A stretch of DNA of 22,847 bases from assembly GCA_000934455.1 (NCBI GenBank), contig KN890254.1, positions 1 to 22,847 of the forward strand. The letters run 5' to 3'. Shown piece by piece: positions 9,740-19,441 of the stretch. Every line of letters begins with the position of its first letter. Position 1 is the first letter of the stretch. Made by a program: the position numbers and the translations under genes. The notes under the pieces were generated by a model. That model was not told the DNA's origin. It saw nothing but the letters and a program-made list of their open reading frames with translations, and searched no databases. Origin of the DNA: Apostichopus parvimensis. Taxonomy: Eukaryota > Echinodermata > Holothuroidea > Aspidochirotida > Stichopodidae.

Positions 9740-10267
9740 ATAGACAGCAGCATTCTGCTGTGATGAGAAATTGAGAACTCACAATGGAAAAATAATGTCT
9801 GGAAGCTCACTAGGCATTGAGGCCACTGTGACTTACAGTAGAATGATAGTTTTGCTGGTTTAAGAAACAGTACTATCGCTAAACATAACTTTGTACTACA
9901 TACTGTATAATTCCTCCATTATCTGTCATTATCAATTCAGTTGCACTCTTCACTACCTACAGTAGGCCACAATAAGTCAAAGAAGTTATATTGATAATAA
10001 AGTACATTATACCCGGAAATAAAAAGATGTTGTTTATGTTTCTAGAACTTAGTTAAGAGTTTGAAATGATAAGAGTTTGAAAAAAAGTACAAATGTGGTA
10101 TACTCATAAATGGTAGATCTATACATTTTTCTCATGAATAATACTTTTCCCTGTACATCAGTACGACTGACTTCAAAGTAGCTGCAATGCGGTACGTACA
10201 TTAAACTGTACCCTTCATACAAGGGGAAGAAAGTAGGCGCCTGGAAGGAATGGAGGGGTATGGTGTT

Positions 10268-10311
10268 GGGGGGGGGGAAGGGGGAGTAGAGGTGGAAGAG
10301 GGGGAAAAAGG
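10268..10311 (+). repeat. Poly-G / purine tract
   Basis: A long G-run is followed by repeated GGGGGA and AGAGGGGG words. It is purine-only for most of its length on the + strand and quadruplex-capable. Confidence 0.6.
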
Positions 10312-10335
10312 ATAATAGGAGGTTTTACTTATCTC

Positions 10336-10420
10336 CTGTCTTACCTTTCTCCACTCTACATATGCAATCAAATCAACCTATATCCTACAGTATAAAAGTT
10401 GGTAACAATTTAGCACAGTT
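10336..10420. repeat. Dispersed repeat B, copy 1
   Basis: It shares the ordered blocks CTTACCT, CTCTACAT, TCAAATC, CCTA, CTACA and AAAAGTTGGTAACA..TTTAGCA with 11456-11536. The order and spacing are kept over about 80 bases. Confidence 0.55.
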
Positions 10421-10905
10421 CCCCCCACTGACCTACTGTACACCAGGGTCAAGGGGATCGATGCTAAGTATTAATGAGCACTGCTAAAACCAGTTAGGTA
10501 TTCTACACTGTAAAGTACATATGAAGTTAAAAGAGTTTTAGTAGTTTACTGGTTTGATTTTTATACACATCTGTAAATTAACCTGTAGTGTACTCTCTGT
10601 ACTGAATGGGATAATTACTTCACAAAATTTCTGTTGATGGAAGAGATTCTACATTTATTAATACTAGTCAAAAATATTTTGTTGATTTCGATACCAATTG
10701 CAAATCAGCTGAGCAAATACACTGTTGATGTCAGCATACCAGAGAAACATGTGGGTGTGCCCTACCCTACAGTACTGTATGTTTACATACTGTATATCAT
10801 TTACACCTCCAGTAGATTTGATCATGACTTCATAACAGTGTGAATCAATATATATAGTAGTAATTCGAACTTTGAACTGCCAAAAGCAATTGAATGGGTT
10901 GGTTG

Positions 10906-10923
10906 TACATACATACATACATA
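10906..10923. repeat. ACAT microsatellite
   Basis: About four and a half tandem TACA/ACAT tetranucleotides. Confidence 0.75.
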
Positions 10924-11455
10924 AACTAACTTAAAGTGTTATACTTGCAGACAATGTACATAGCACCTTTCCTTTAGAGATAAAAATATTTCATACTATT
11001 TGTCGAAAACCCGGATTTCATTATCTTGTCCCTACATCTTGAGATATGGGTGATTGGATGTACCCTGTTTTGATTGGCTAAAACCTCGCTTACTCCAGGA
11101 TGCATATCCCAGTATAGTGGGTGATCTATAATGTCATCATGGAAAGATATATATTTGCTTGAAAAAAGCTTTATTTTCCTCGATTATAATATTCTTGTTG
11201 GTAAATTTGTCCTTGAAAGGCAATACATTTGGTAACTTATTTATGCTGTCAATGTTCACCATGTTTCACCACATTTCAATTTATTTTTAAAGTTTTTTTC
11301 CCTCCTGTGTGGATAAATGGATAAATATTATAAAAGGAACATTTTCAGCCTATTTGCCAGGATGATGACATCATTCATTCTGCTTTTCCCAGATCTTCCA
11401 TTCACAAAATATCGTCAAATCTATGTCATTCATTATTGAATTCACAGCTTGTCTC
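10924..11455. other. Intron segment, nothing recognised
   Basis: AT-rich sequence with no exon-like island, repeat or structured element that I can support. Confidence 0.45.
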
Positions 11456-11536
11456 TTACCTGTACCTAGCTCCATTCTACATTTGTCCTCAAATCTACCT
11501 ACAATAGTCTACAAAAGTTGGTAACATTTTAGCAGT
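11456..11536. repeat. Dispersed repeat B, copy 2
   Basis: Second copy of the repeat at 10336-10420. The best-kept block is AAAAGTTGGTAACA followed by TTTAGCA. Confidence 0.55.
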
Positions 11537-11590
11537 TGTTGACCATTGTAGCATTCATTATTTTGGACATTATACAACTTACAACTTATT

Positions 11591-11699
11591 GTACCATATA
11601 AGGATTTGAACTTTGAAGACAATATATAATTTGAAGACCATATATGACCATATGGCCAATGACCATACGACCATATGATTTGAAACCATATGTACCATG
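11591..11699. repeat. Cluster of ACCATAT words with a CArG-type site
   Basis: ACCATA(T/C) occurs about seven times in 110 bases, interleaved with GATTTGAA. The first copy forms CCATATAAGG (11594-11603), a perfect CC(A/T)6GG match to the serum response factor site. It may be a decayed short tandem repeat; binding is inference only. Confidence 0.5.
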
Positions 11700-12261
11700 T
11701 GGATTTGAAGACAGAACTTTACTTTGTACTCAAACTTTTCTCCATAATAATTAGCGATATTTTTCACAAATTACTGTCACAGAGTAATTTCTCAACATTT
11801 AATTTTAATTTTTTTTTGGACTTTTATAAATTATGACCTTTGTAGTGGTGTGGTTTTAAATGAGTACTATATTGTATACATAGTGTGTGGGTTGGTCCTT
11901 AGTCATTAATAAAGCTATTCTGTAGTTGATGACTTTTGAAGGGGAAGTGGAGTGACTCAGTGGGTACAGGTTTACTCATCTAATAAACAGAACAGAAGCC
12001 TATTGTCAATGCCTCTAGAGTACAATCATCTACTCAGTATTCATAGCCATGACCTTGTCAATAGATTTCCTGTCGATTATCTACCAGATCTGACCATTTT
12101 TAAAAAAAAATTTTTTTTTTTGATTCCCCTGAGGTTTTTGAATCTGCCCACTCATGGACAGTCTTCTCCCACGAAAGAGAACCCAGAGAATTTTCTTCCT
12201 GTTTTCGTAGAGTTTCAGCATCACCTGCCCTTCCAAATATTCTGGTCTATTTTTCACTAAA
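11700..12261. other. Intron segment, no gene
   Basis: An A-box-like GAGTGACTCAGTGGGTA at 11950-11966 hints at another tRNA-derived relic, but no B box follows. An A/T homopolymer junction lies at 12101-12121. The + frame at 11952-12260 is serine/phenylalanine-rich and unrecognised. Confidence 0.4.
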
Positions 12262-12830
12262 GAAAAGAGATATTCATCTTAGAAAGGTTTTAATTCATCT
12301 TTCCAATTAAATTCAAATGAAATATAGATTTTCTTTTTTGGCTTGTTTTTCATCGGGAATAAGGTCGGGGATGAGAGCGAGAGAGGAAGGACTATTGGAA
12401 TGCAGTAATAGGGTAGTGTTACCAAATTTGTATACAGAGTAAACATGGGTGGGTGTCTAAATGTACCTTTGAGAGATAATCTAATTTTGGGTCTTGGGTT
12501 TTTCGGTTGCCCTTTCATTGCAGGTATGGGTTTTAAATTGAATTTGGGTAACGTGAGATGATTGGCAATGGCTGGATGTATGTTGGTTTTGGTCTAACTG
12601 GCAGGTGTTTGGATATCCTGTATACTACATTGATTCCTGGTTGAAGATGAGGTGTGCGGGCAGAAGCTAAAGATAAACGGAGAAGAAAAAAAGTATCAGA
12701 AGTTGTAAATATTAAAGGAAAACGAACGCTGCAAAGGGTGTTGTCCCTGCGGAAATAATTGACAAAGCAATCCTCTGCAAAAAGTCGAAGAAAAGGCTCG
12801 GACTTCTTCGGTTTCACCACATTTTAGATG
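12262..12830 (-). other. Two adjacent unrecognised minus-strand open frames
   Basis: Minus-strand frames at 12533-12820 (95 codons) and 12279-12518 (79 codons) lie end to end with only a short gap. Both are basic and proline-rich, with no signal peptide, domain motif or family that I recognise. Splice signals around them are weak. They may be chance frames, or pieces of an old element broken by a stop or frameshift. Confidence 0.2.
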
Positions 12831-13225
12831 GTGTTCTTTGGGATTGGATATTGTTTACTAGCACAAAGTTACATTGGTTTAACCTAAGCAGTGCAGTTTG
12901 CTACAGTAGTGTGGCTTGTCAAGTGTCAAGTAAATATAATGAAGAACACACCCAAAAAAAAAATGTAAATTAGAAAACTAAAAATATATCAATGTTTTTA
13001 AAACTTTCAGCCTGTCTATCAAAGTGATGAATTTCAACACAATATGCAAAGTTAAGAATCTGACACATTCCCAGCCATCATTAATGGTTGATATTGATAG
13101 CTAGATAACTGTCATGAACAACTTTCACAAACAGCTAAAGAAAATCATAAATCCAGGTGGGAGATATCATAGATAATATATTTTTTTTTTTCCACTCAAA
13201 GTCGGAAGACTAAATTTGACATAAT

Positions 13226-13599
13226 CTACGTACATAGGCGTAGGAGCCCAATTTGATTTGGGGGGGCCTGTAACAACTTGCCGAAAAATAAAACCAAAAT
13301 TTTTTTGTTTTGTTAGTGTGAATATCATATAGGCATGCATAGGTTGTTACATTGCATGCCAATAACATACAATCATTTGCAGTGTTAGTATACCCTTCCA
13401 TATTGGTTATAATTATTGGGGAAGTCATTACAATAATAATGATAATAATATCAGTTTAACCATTGAAAAACACATTGCAAATTATTTTTCTTTCAGTAGG
13501 TGCCCAAAAAATTCTCAGCATATTGCCCGAATTTTCACAAACTTTTTTGGTTGGGGCGGGGCTGCAGCCCCCCCACCTCCTACGCCTATGTCTACGTAG
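13226..13599. mobile_element. MITE with about 21-23-bp terminal inverted repeats
   Basis: The left end (CTACGTA-CATAGGCGTAGGAG, 13226-13246) and the reverse complement of the right end (CTACGTAGACATAGGCGTAGGAG, 13577-13599) agree except for a 2-base gap. Each end is followed internally by a G7 run on its own strand. The 374-bp length, absence of a transposase frame and AT-rich interior fit a non-autonomous DNA transposon. Elements with ATAGGCGTAGGAG ends are, as I recall, common in marine invertebrate genomes; I cannot name the superfamily from the sequence. Confidence 0.85.
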
Positions 13600-14102
13600 C
13601 AACACCTGCCTCATTTTTTGTTTTCTGTATTTACATTTTTAAAATTTCCTGTAATGGGTTTTGGGGAATGCTGAATACAAAATATGTAAACTCTTAACCT
13701 GACAACATTACGGCATGATGATGGCATTGGTTATTGTGTCAACACGGATTTACTGTTTACCTTGAAAATATGAAAAGATGAAAAAAAGGTCCTACTGGAG
13801 TTTATGACATCACATATTTACAAAATGACAGTTCCCTGACTGTGACTTTTAAGCTAGGATTGTCTCCAAAATGGAACATTCTTGGCTGCTTTGGGAAGTT
13901 TGTTCTTCACAAAGATGATCTAGAAGCCAAAGTCCCCTTTTGATCAATATATGCTCTGAGGGTTCAGTGGAGTAGACTTAGTGAAAGATGACTAATAATA
14001 CCAGGAATGTGTCTGATTCTCAGTTCCTATCTATGTACAATGGGAGTACAACTGATGACAGAAGCCAGTAACTTCACATTTCCTGTAGATTAGTATACCC
14101 AT
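13600..14102. other. Intron segment, nothing recognised
   Basis: Ordinary AT-rich sequence with no open frame, repeat or structured element of note. Confidence 0.45.
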
Positions 14103-14893
14103 TTAAAGGTACATAGTCTGGTGAGCATTTTACGATTGACAGAATTTGACAGTAAAATTAACCATGGAAAATCACTACCCAAAATATAGTAAAAGAAGTA
14201 GAAAAAGAAAACGGACCATTTTTGCGATATATAACTCCGTCAAACGAGCGTGTCTGACATTTGTAGAAGGTGAATTTTCTTTGTTTTAAATAGCATTGCA
14301 GCATGAACAACAAGGAAGACAAAAATATTCTTAAGTCCAATTCCTTGTCGAGAAAACCCCTCAGCATATTGTTCCTAACTCCAGATTAAGGTGGAGTGTT
14401 CTTAAAATGGGCCAATTTAAACCCCTCCTCCACAACCCCCCAAAAAAACACAACAGAATGGTTTCTATTCTATGTGAATGTCAGCATTTGCAGTTCATGT
14501 TCTAGGGAAGCTCTTATTTTCTAACCTAATAAAGCATGGTTTTGATACTTACACCCAACATTTACTTTGTTCCTCACTTACCTGTCTCCCCACAACCTTA
14601 GCACCCTCATTCTACAGTGCCTAGAATGTCCTAGTAACCTTTTAACATATACAATACTGGTGGTATGTTAGAAGAGGTGTAAGTATCATAACCTTTCACA
14701 CAATCTATCCAAAATGTTAAAATATACATTTAGAACTGAAAATAATATTTAAGGTAAACATTTACTGTACTCCAGATTCACTCTCAGAGACAAAGGAATG
14801 TGATAAATATGTTCATAATTTGTATCTTTAAAGGTATTTGAACCAAATGTTCAGTGCATGGTAATATTAGGATATTAAAGACTATCCCTTTAA
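14103..14893. mobile_element. Candidate TTAA-bounded MITE
   Basis: The left end TTAAAGGTACATAGTCT and the reverse complement of the right end, TTAAAGGGATAGTCT, share TTAAAGG and ATAGTCT with a small offset. Both ends carry TTAA, the target used by piggyBac-like elements. The interior has no transposase. TTAAAGG is a frequent word in animal repeats, so a chance pairing is possible. Dispersed repeat A copy 2 lies inside. Confidence 0.35.
14571..14612. repeat. Dispersed repeat A, copy 2
   Basis: Contains TTCCTCACTTACCTGTCTCC, then CCACAA, TTAGCA and CCCTC, in the same order as at 8521-8570. Confidence 0.5.
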
Positions 14894-15035
14894 CAAGATG
14901 TATTACACTTGTATAGGGTGATGAGCTACATCTAAGAAAGTCAGGAAATATGTATCTGACTCAGACCGTTTATATTGATCATGATTATGAATTGTCAATT
15001 GTCAACAACTCTGTAACTGGAAGACATACATTAAT

Positions 15036-15134
15036 CTTGGAGTGACTCGAACTCGGGACCTTACGTTTGAAAGGCATGATTTAGCCTTGACTTAGCCTAT
15101 GATTTCTAGCCTATGATTAAGCCGTGATGTTTTG
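15036..15134 (-). mobile_element. tRNA-derived SINE relic
   Basis: On the minus strand GTCCCGAGTTCGAGTCACTCC (15040-15060) is a good T-arm/B box. Upstream on that strand an A-box-like CGGCTTAATCATAGGCTA ends the relic. A duplicated AATCATAGGCTA word lies between them. No intact cloverleaf or A-tail was found. Confidence 0.5.
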
Positions 15135-15717
15135 TACATTAGGGCAGTCTAGTGACAGCAGCTTTTCTTATGTCAGTGAATAGCTTCAATAGAACATAAA
15201 TTGTTGGAATGCTCCCTGGGTTATTCAAACAACTTATTGTAATTACTCATCACCACCTTGGGTCAAAGTCTGCACAGTATTTCTGGTTCGTGTAAACAGC
15301 ACTACACCATGGAAGTTACAGTACAAATGGTTGTGAACTTCTTCAATGATCAGTTTTTGCCAAAAATAACTGTGTGCTTGTTTGTGTCATTCTAGAAGGA
15401 TGACTTTGTTGTTGTGGTTCAGGGTGGGGTTTACAGTACCTTGTACAACCTTCAAATTTGCAATTCCATAAGTTATGCATCATTTGAAAATTTATTTTAT
15501 CTGTTCACATGATAGTTTCCTTATTCTGAGATGGTAAAGGTTGATAATTGATAGCCTAACTCAAACTGCAGGATTCAAATTGACAAAAAAAACCCCCAAA
15601 AACTCCATTACTTCTATGGATGCATTCTTTATTCAGATTTACTATTTTTTTACCATCAGTAGCCAATCTACATCATTTTGATATTCATGATTTCCTAAAA
15701 CATCTTCCCTGCCCCCG
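15135..15717. other. Intron segment, nothing recognised
   Basis: AT-rich sequence with two TACAGTA words (15317, 15432) and an A7/C5 homopolymer junction near 15585-15598. No exon-like island was seen. Confidence 0.45.
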
Positions 15718-16868
15718 CAATAGTAATAGTCCATATAGTTGTTTGTTGTTTGCAAATCCTACTGAATCTCTCCTCCATAGCTAATCCTAACAATTATTTC
15801 TCATTGTTGTTTCCAAGAGCAGCTATGTTCGAATTAATTAGTGCATACTTTGAATACACTTACTTTGCATTGTTGTAAAATGTAAATCTCATGAGCTAAT
15901 CAATCCATACATCTACTGTTCATTGAACATTGTAATTCCTACATTTTCCTCTCAATATCTAATCCATGACTTGCTGTTCATTATATATTGTACAATAAAT
16001 CCTGTATATCCCTCCAGTAAGCTTCAGTACTTAGTCAGTCCATACAGTTGCTGTTCATTATATTGTGCAGTAAATCCTACAGCTGTTTCTCCCTCCAGTA
16101 AGCTTTAGTACGTAGTCCAATCCATAAAGGTTGTTGTTCATTATATATTGAACAGTAAATTCTTTATCTGTTTCTCCCTGCAGTAAGGTACAGTACTTAG
16201 TTCAATCCATACAGGTTGTTGTTCATTATATATTGAACAGCAAATCCTACAGCTGTTTCTCCCTCCAGTCAGCTATAGTACTTAGTCAATACAGTTGTTG
16301 TTCATTATATACTGAACAGTAAATCCTATATCTGTTTCTCCCTGCAATAAGGTACATTACTTAGTCCAATCCATACAGTTGCTCTATGTTCTTGTAATTC
16401 CTACATTTCCCCTTCAATAACTAAACCATACATTTGCTGTTCGATGTTATAGTAAATCCTATAGTTTCTCCCTCCAATAGGCAAGTCAATCCATACATTT
16501 TCTCTATGTTCTTGTTATTCCTACATTTCCCCCTCAATACTAAACTAAACCATACATTTGCTGGTCAATGTTATAGTAATTCCTCCTATAGTTTTTCCCT
16601 CCAATAGGCTAGTCAATCCATACATTTACTGACATATTCATTGTTGTAAACTGTAAGACTCGCTGCATCTCCTGCTCAATAGCCGATCCTAACGTTTATC
16701 GTTCATTGCTGTGGATCGAACAGTAGCTGCCCACATTACAACCACTCCTTACTGTACGTGTACAGCATACCTGCTGTTCTTTATTGTTAATTTTCCTACA
16801 GTTTTCTTCCTCCAATAAGTTACCATAGTCAATCCATGCGATGACTGTTTATTGTTGCAAATACAGCG
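15718..16868. repeat. Degenerate minisatellite, 77-85-bp units (left part)
   Basis: TTG(C/T)TGTTCATTATAT recurs at 15971, 16048, 16131, 16216 and 16295, giving steps of 77, 83, 85 and 79. Each unit also carries AATCCATACA, CAGTAAATCCTA and TTTCTCCCTCCAG words. Outer units (before about 15971 and after about 16378) are shorter and more diverged, at about 55-60 bases. The array continues at 17371-17440 beyond an inserted element. Confidence 0.88.
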
Positions 16869-17370
16869 TAGTGCTGATAGTCGTAATCGATTAATCACCA
16901 GTAGTCGCGATTACACTTTGGAAGTTCGATTAATCGCGCTTAAAACCTCAGTTGCGATTACTCGACTACAAGCTAGCACTACTCATAACCTGCTTTTGAA
17001 AAATAGCCTAACCTATCAAAAACAACACTAAAGCAGTTTGTCAGCAAATATCACAAAAGTATACAGGTTCTCACAATTCTACACTACTGTAGCACTGTGC
17101 TGTGTTTAAACAATCGGCAAGCACTTGCTCTGGTTAGATTCATGCATTTGCTTGTCAGCAATACGCATGTTCTGCAGTGCAACATTCAGTCCTAGCAATG
17201 TTTAATCAAATAAAGACGGTGCACCATGGAGAAAGATTTGTTTTGACTGTATTTCTGCAATGTAAAGATGACAGTGATGAGGTCATGACTGTAACCAAGT
17301 AATCGCAGTAATCGCGAGAAGCGCTATGCGATTAATCGACTACAAAAGAAAGTGTCGACTATCAGCACTA
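16869..17370. mobile_element. hAT-like non-autonomous element inside the minisatellite
   Basis: TAGTGCTGATAGTCG opens the element and its exact reverse complement, CGACTATCAGCACTA, closes it: a 15-bp perfect terminal inverted repeat. Subterminal GATTAATCG and GCGATTA words occur repeatedly at both ends, as in hAT elements. The flanking 8-mers ATACAGCG (left, adjacent) and GTACAGCA (right, offset by two bases) share TACAGC, suggesting a decayed 8-bp target duplication. No transposase frame is present, so mobilisation would need an enzyme from elsewhere. The element splits the satellite, so it is younger than the array. Confidence 0.85.
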
Positions 17371-17440
17371 CCGTACAGCATCTTCCTTCGATAGCTAATC
17401 CGTACATTTGCTGTTTTTGTCGTTATAATTACTTTGCACT
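17371..17440. repeat. Minisatellite continuation after the hAT insertion
   Basis: CTTCGATAGCTAATCC and GTACATTTGCTGTT match words of the array left of the insertion, for example CATAGCTAATCCTAAC near 15776. Removing the hAT element rejoins a plausible array unit. Confidence 0.7.
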
Positions 17441-18361
17441 CACTCTTATGCTCAAAATATACAGTGATATACTGTAGTTCAGTCACTTCAGTGTTTGTCG
17501 TCTTATGGAAAGACTTCTTTGGATCTCAGATCTGTTAATCTCATAAAGTGAATCGGACCAGCTCCCTTGGTGACATTAAGTCATGTTCCACCAATTATTT
17601 CCATTTCTTTCTCCATCAGTGCAGAACTTTCTCTCATCTCGCTTAAAGGCACAAACATTTCTACTGGGAAAACACACAGACAATCGAAAGCTTAGGATCA
17701 GTCCTTTGAGTTTTACCCGTTTCATTAATTCTTTAACTAGTCCGTTCCTTTCAGACGATGTCAAACGTAACCGAGAGATCTAAAATTGTAAAATGTGGAG
17801 CTAGCTTACAGTAGAGTGCAGTTGACAAAGTTACATGCTCCAGCTTAACTGTACTGCATACACGTGCAGTGCTTATCATGGTTCTGTACAAATTGAAAAA
17901 AAACATAGGTAGATGTACTCTAGAAAGCTTTTTGCTACAGTATAAAATTTAATGTTTTAAGTCGTTGCAAATTTGCAGAAACAAGTTAGAATAGTAGATA
18001 GGGCAGTAAGAATATATCTCTTTATGTAAGGACATCTTTTTCATACAATCAAAGAACAGTTGAGTGGACAACTAAAAACAGTATTAAACTAACATGAGAG
18101 AAATGTGAACTAAGTTTGATGAATTACCTCAGTTTTTTGCCAATGATATACCAAAGGCGCTAATGCCTATGGACCCTGAAGGTCAAGGGTCAGGGAAATA
18201 ATTTATCCAGTATCCATGATCAGCAAAATCTATGCAAAATGGTGAAATTATTTATACAAGTCAATAAGATGTACAGCAATTTTTACATAGGAACCATAGT
18301 ATTTTGTAATGTCAGACAAAATCCAGAACTTTCACAACATTTACACAAAAGATGAAAAACT
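17441..18361. other. Intron segment, no gene
   Basis: Overlapping opposite-strand frames at 17576-17783 are unrecognised. Three TACAGTA-type words lie at 17470, 17807 and 17936. A GGTCAAGGGTCA direct-repeat word near 18181-18192 resembles a nuclear-receptor DR1 half-site pair, and similar GGTCAAGGGTCA text recurs near 20479. Confidence 0.4.
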
Positions 18362-18379
18362 AAATTATTCCCTGGGGGT

Positions 18380-18485
18380 ACTTTGGGGGAGGGGGAGGGA
18401 GAGAGAGAGAGGTTGGGGTTGCGATGGTAAAGGGGAAGGAGGAAGGAGAGGAGGTGGAAGGCAGAGTGATAAGAGAGGGGGTATA
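18380..18485 (+). repeat. Long purine-rich tract
   Basis: About 100 bases of almost pure G/A on the + strand, with GGGGGA, GAGAGAGAGAGA and GGAAGGAGGAAGGAGAGGAGG words. It could form triplex or quadruplex structures. Confidence 0.7.
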
Positions 18486-18607
18486 GGACAGAGGGGCACA
18501 TCCCTGATCATTTAAACAGTTAAAATTGCAGTTTTCTACCAGTTAAAAAAAAATTGTTGAAGACTGAATTTTATCTATTTAAGTAGTCCTCTTTGGTGTG
18601 TAGTTAA

Positions 18608-18916
18608 TATCATTGCCCGACCATTTACAGCTATTCTAATGAAGAAAACGAGTTGACCTTTCGGGATTTCAACCGTGTGAGTTATATTTTGAGTTATCAG
18701 CGTTCGTTCCCATTGAAGTATTATTCCCTTAACCGTCCATACGTCAAAAGGGTGAGGATAGAAATGCGTTCGAAATATGCTAGAACGATAAACGATATTC
18801 ACAGATGGTCAATCTTTTACCCAACTGTCGTCACTTTAGTCCACCCAATCCTTCTCTGTCACCCCGCTGAAAGTAATTTTTGGGTAACGGAAAGGTCAAA
18901 GCTCGGGTCGTTTTGA
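18608..18916 (+). other. Unrecognised open, CpG-richer island
   Basis: A + frame is open from 18608 to a stop at 18914-18916, with CpG-rich composition (CGTTCGTT, CCGTCC, ACGTC, GCGTTCG). An acceptor-like CCATTTACAG ends at 18630, and exon 1 spliced there would again enter this open frame. Overlapping minus-strand frames are open too, which suggests that composition rather than coding may explain the openness. Aromatic and arginine residues are frequent, and no family was recognised. Confidence 0.25.
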
Positions 18917-19177
18917 TGTCGTGTGACTTTCCAGTAAATCCAGATGTGAACACCATCGGAACTTGTACTGGTGAAGCATTAAATAATTTTCGCAGCATTC
19001 TGGAATGTCTTTTGTATATAGCAAAAAAAAGGTCAAATTTTGCATGTATTGGAAATGAATTGGTAACGATTATATTACCTGGACATATTCCAGTTTGTAT
19101 AACATGTGTGTACATACAAATTGGCAAGACTGCATGCTTTTAGTTCATATTTTGCATAGTTATTCAGATATATAATA

Positions 19178-19383
19178 ACCGGTGCTGTGGTCGAGTGGAT
19201 AAAGGCGATGGCATTTGAAGTAATGAGGCTTAGCAATCGGGACGTTCCGTGTTCGATACTCGGCCAATGTCAGAGAAAGGTGGTTTTACCATATAAGAAT
19301 TATCTACAATTTCACATCTGAAATGACTTTCTAAATTGAAAAGATTCCAAATCTGAGTTAAAATGTTGCAAAAAAAAAAAGGA
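19178..19383 (+). mobile_element. tRNA-Ser-like SINE with A-tail
   Basis: GCTGTGGTCGAGTGGATAAA is a near-perfect A box of the serine/leucine tRNA type. GTGTTCGATACTCGG is a B box at the expected distance, and the gap between them is long enough for a class II variable arm. About 100 bases of unrelated body follow, then an A11 tail at about 19370-19380. This is the standard SINE plan: tRNA head, body and A-rich tail. Mutations in the stems argue against an active tRNA gene. Confidence 0.75.
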
Positions 19384-19413
19384 AAAGGAAGCAGGACCTG
19401 GAGTGAGTCATTG

Positions 19414-19441
19414 GGGGCCAGGGGGGGGGAGGAGGGGGAAA
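19414..19441 (+). repeat. Poly-G tract
   Basis: Runs of five to nine G separated by single bases, lying just downstream of the SINE A-tail. Confidence 0.6.

Noticed and set aside
10230..10260. V-G-A-W reading (GTAGGCGCCTGG) as integrin exon 2
   Set aside because: There is no acceptor in front of it, Trp replaces Pro, and it is followed by a low-complexity G tract.
11950..12040. Third tRNA-derived SINE
   Set aside because: An A-box-like GAGTGACTCAGTGGGTA is present but no B box or A-tail follows at a suitable distance.
15718..16868. CRISPR array
   Set aside because: The units are degenerate throughout with no constant repeat and unique spacer pattern, and the context is an animal intron.
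16869..17370. A D-G-A-P-W reading near 17214 as a possible integrin VGAP exon
   Set aside because: It lies inside the hAT-like element, lacks the preceding hydrophobic V/L residues, and meets a stop within about a dozen codons.
19183..19266. Functional tRNA-Ser gene
   Set aside because: A and B boxes are present, but the stems are mismatched and an unrelated body plus A-tail follows, so it is a SINE head.
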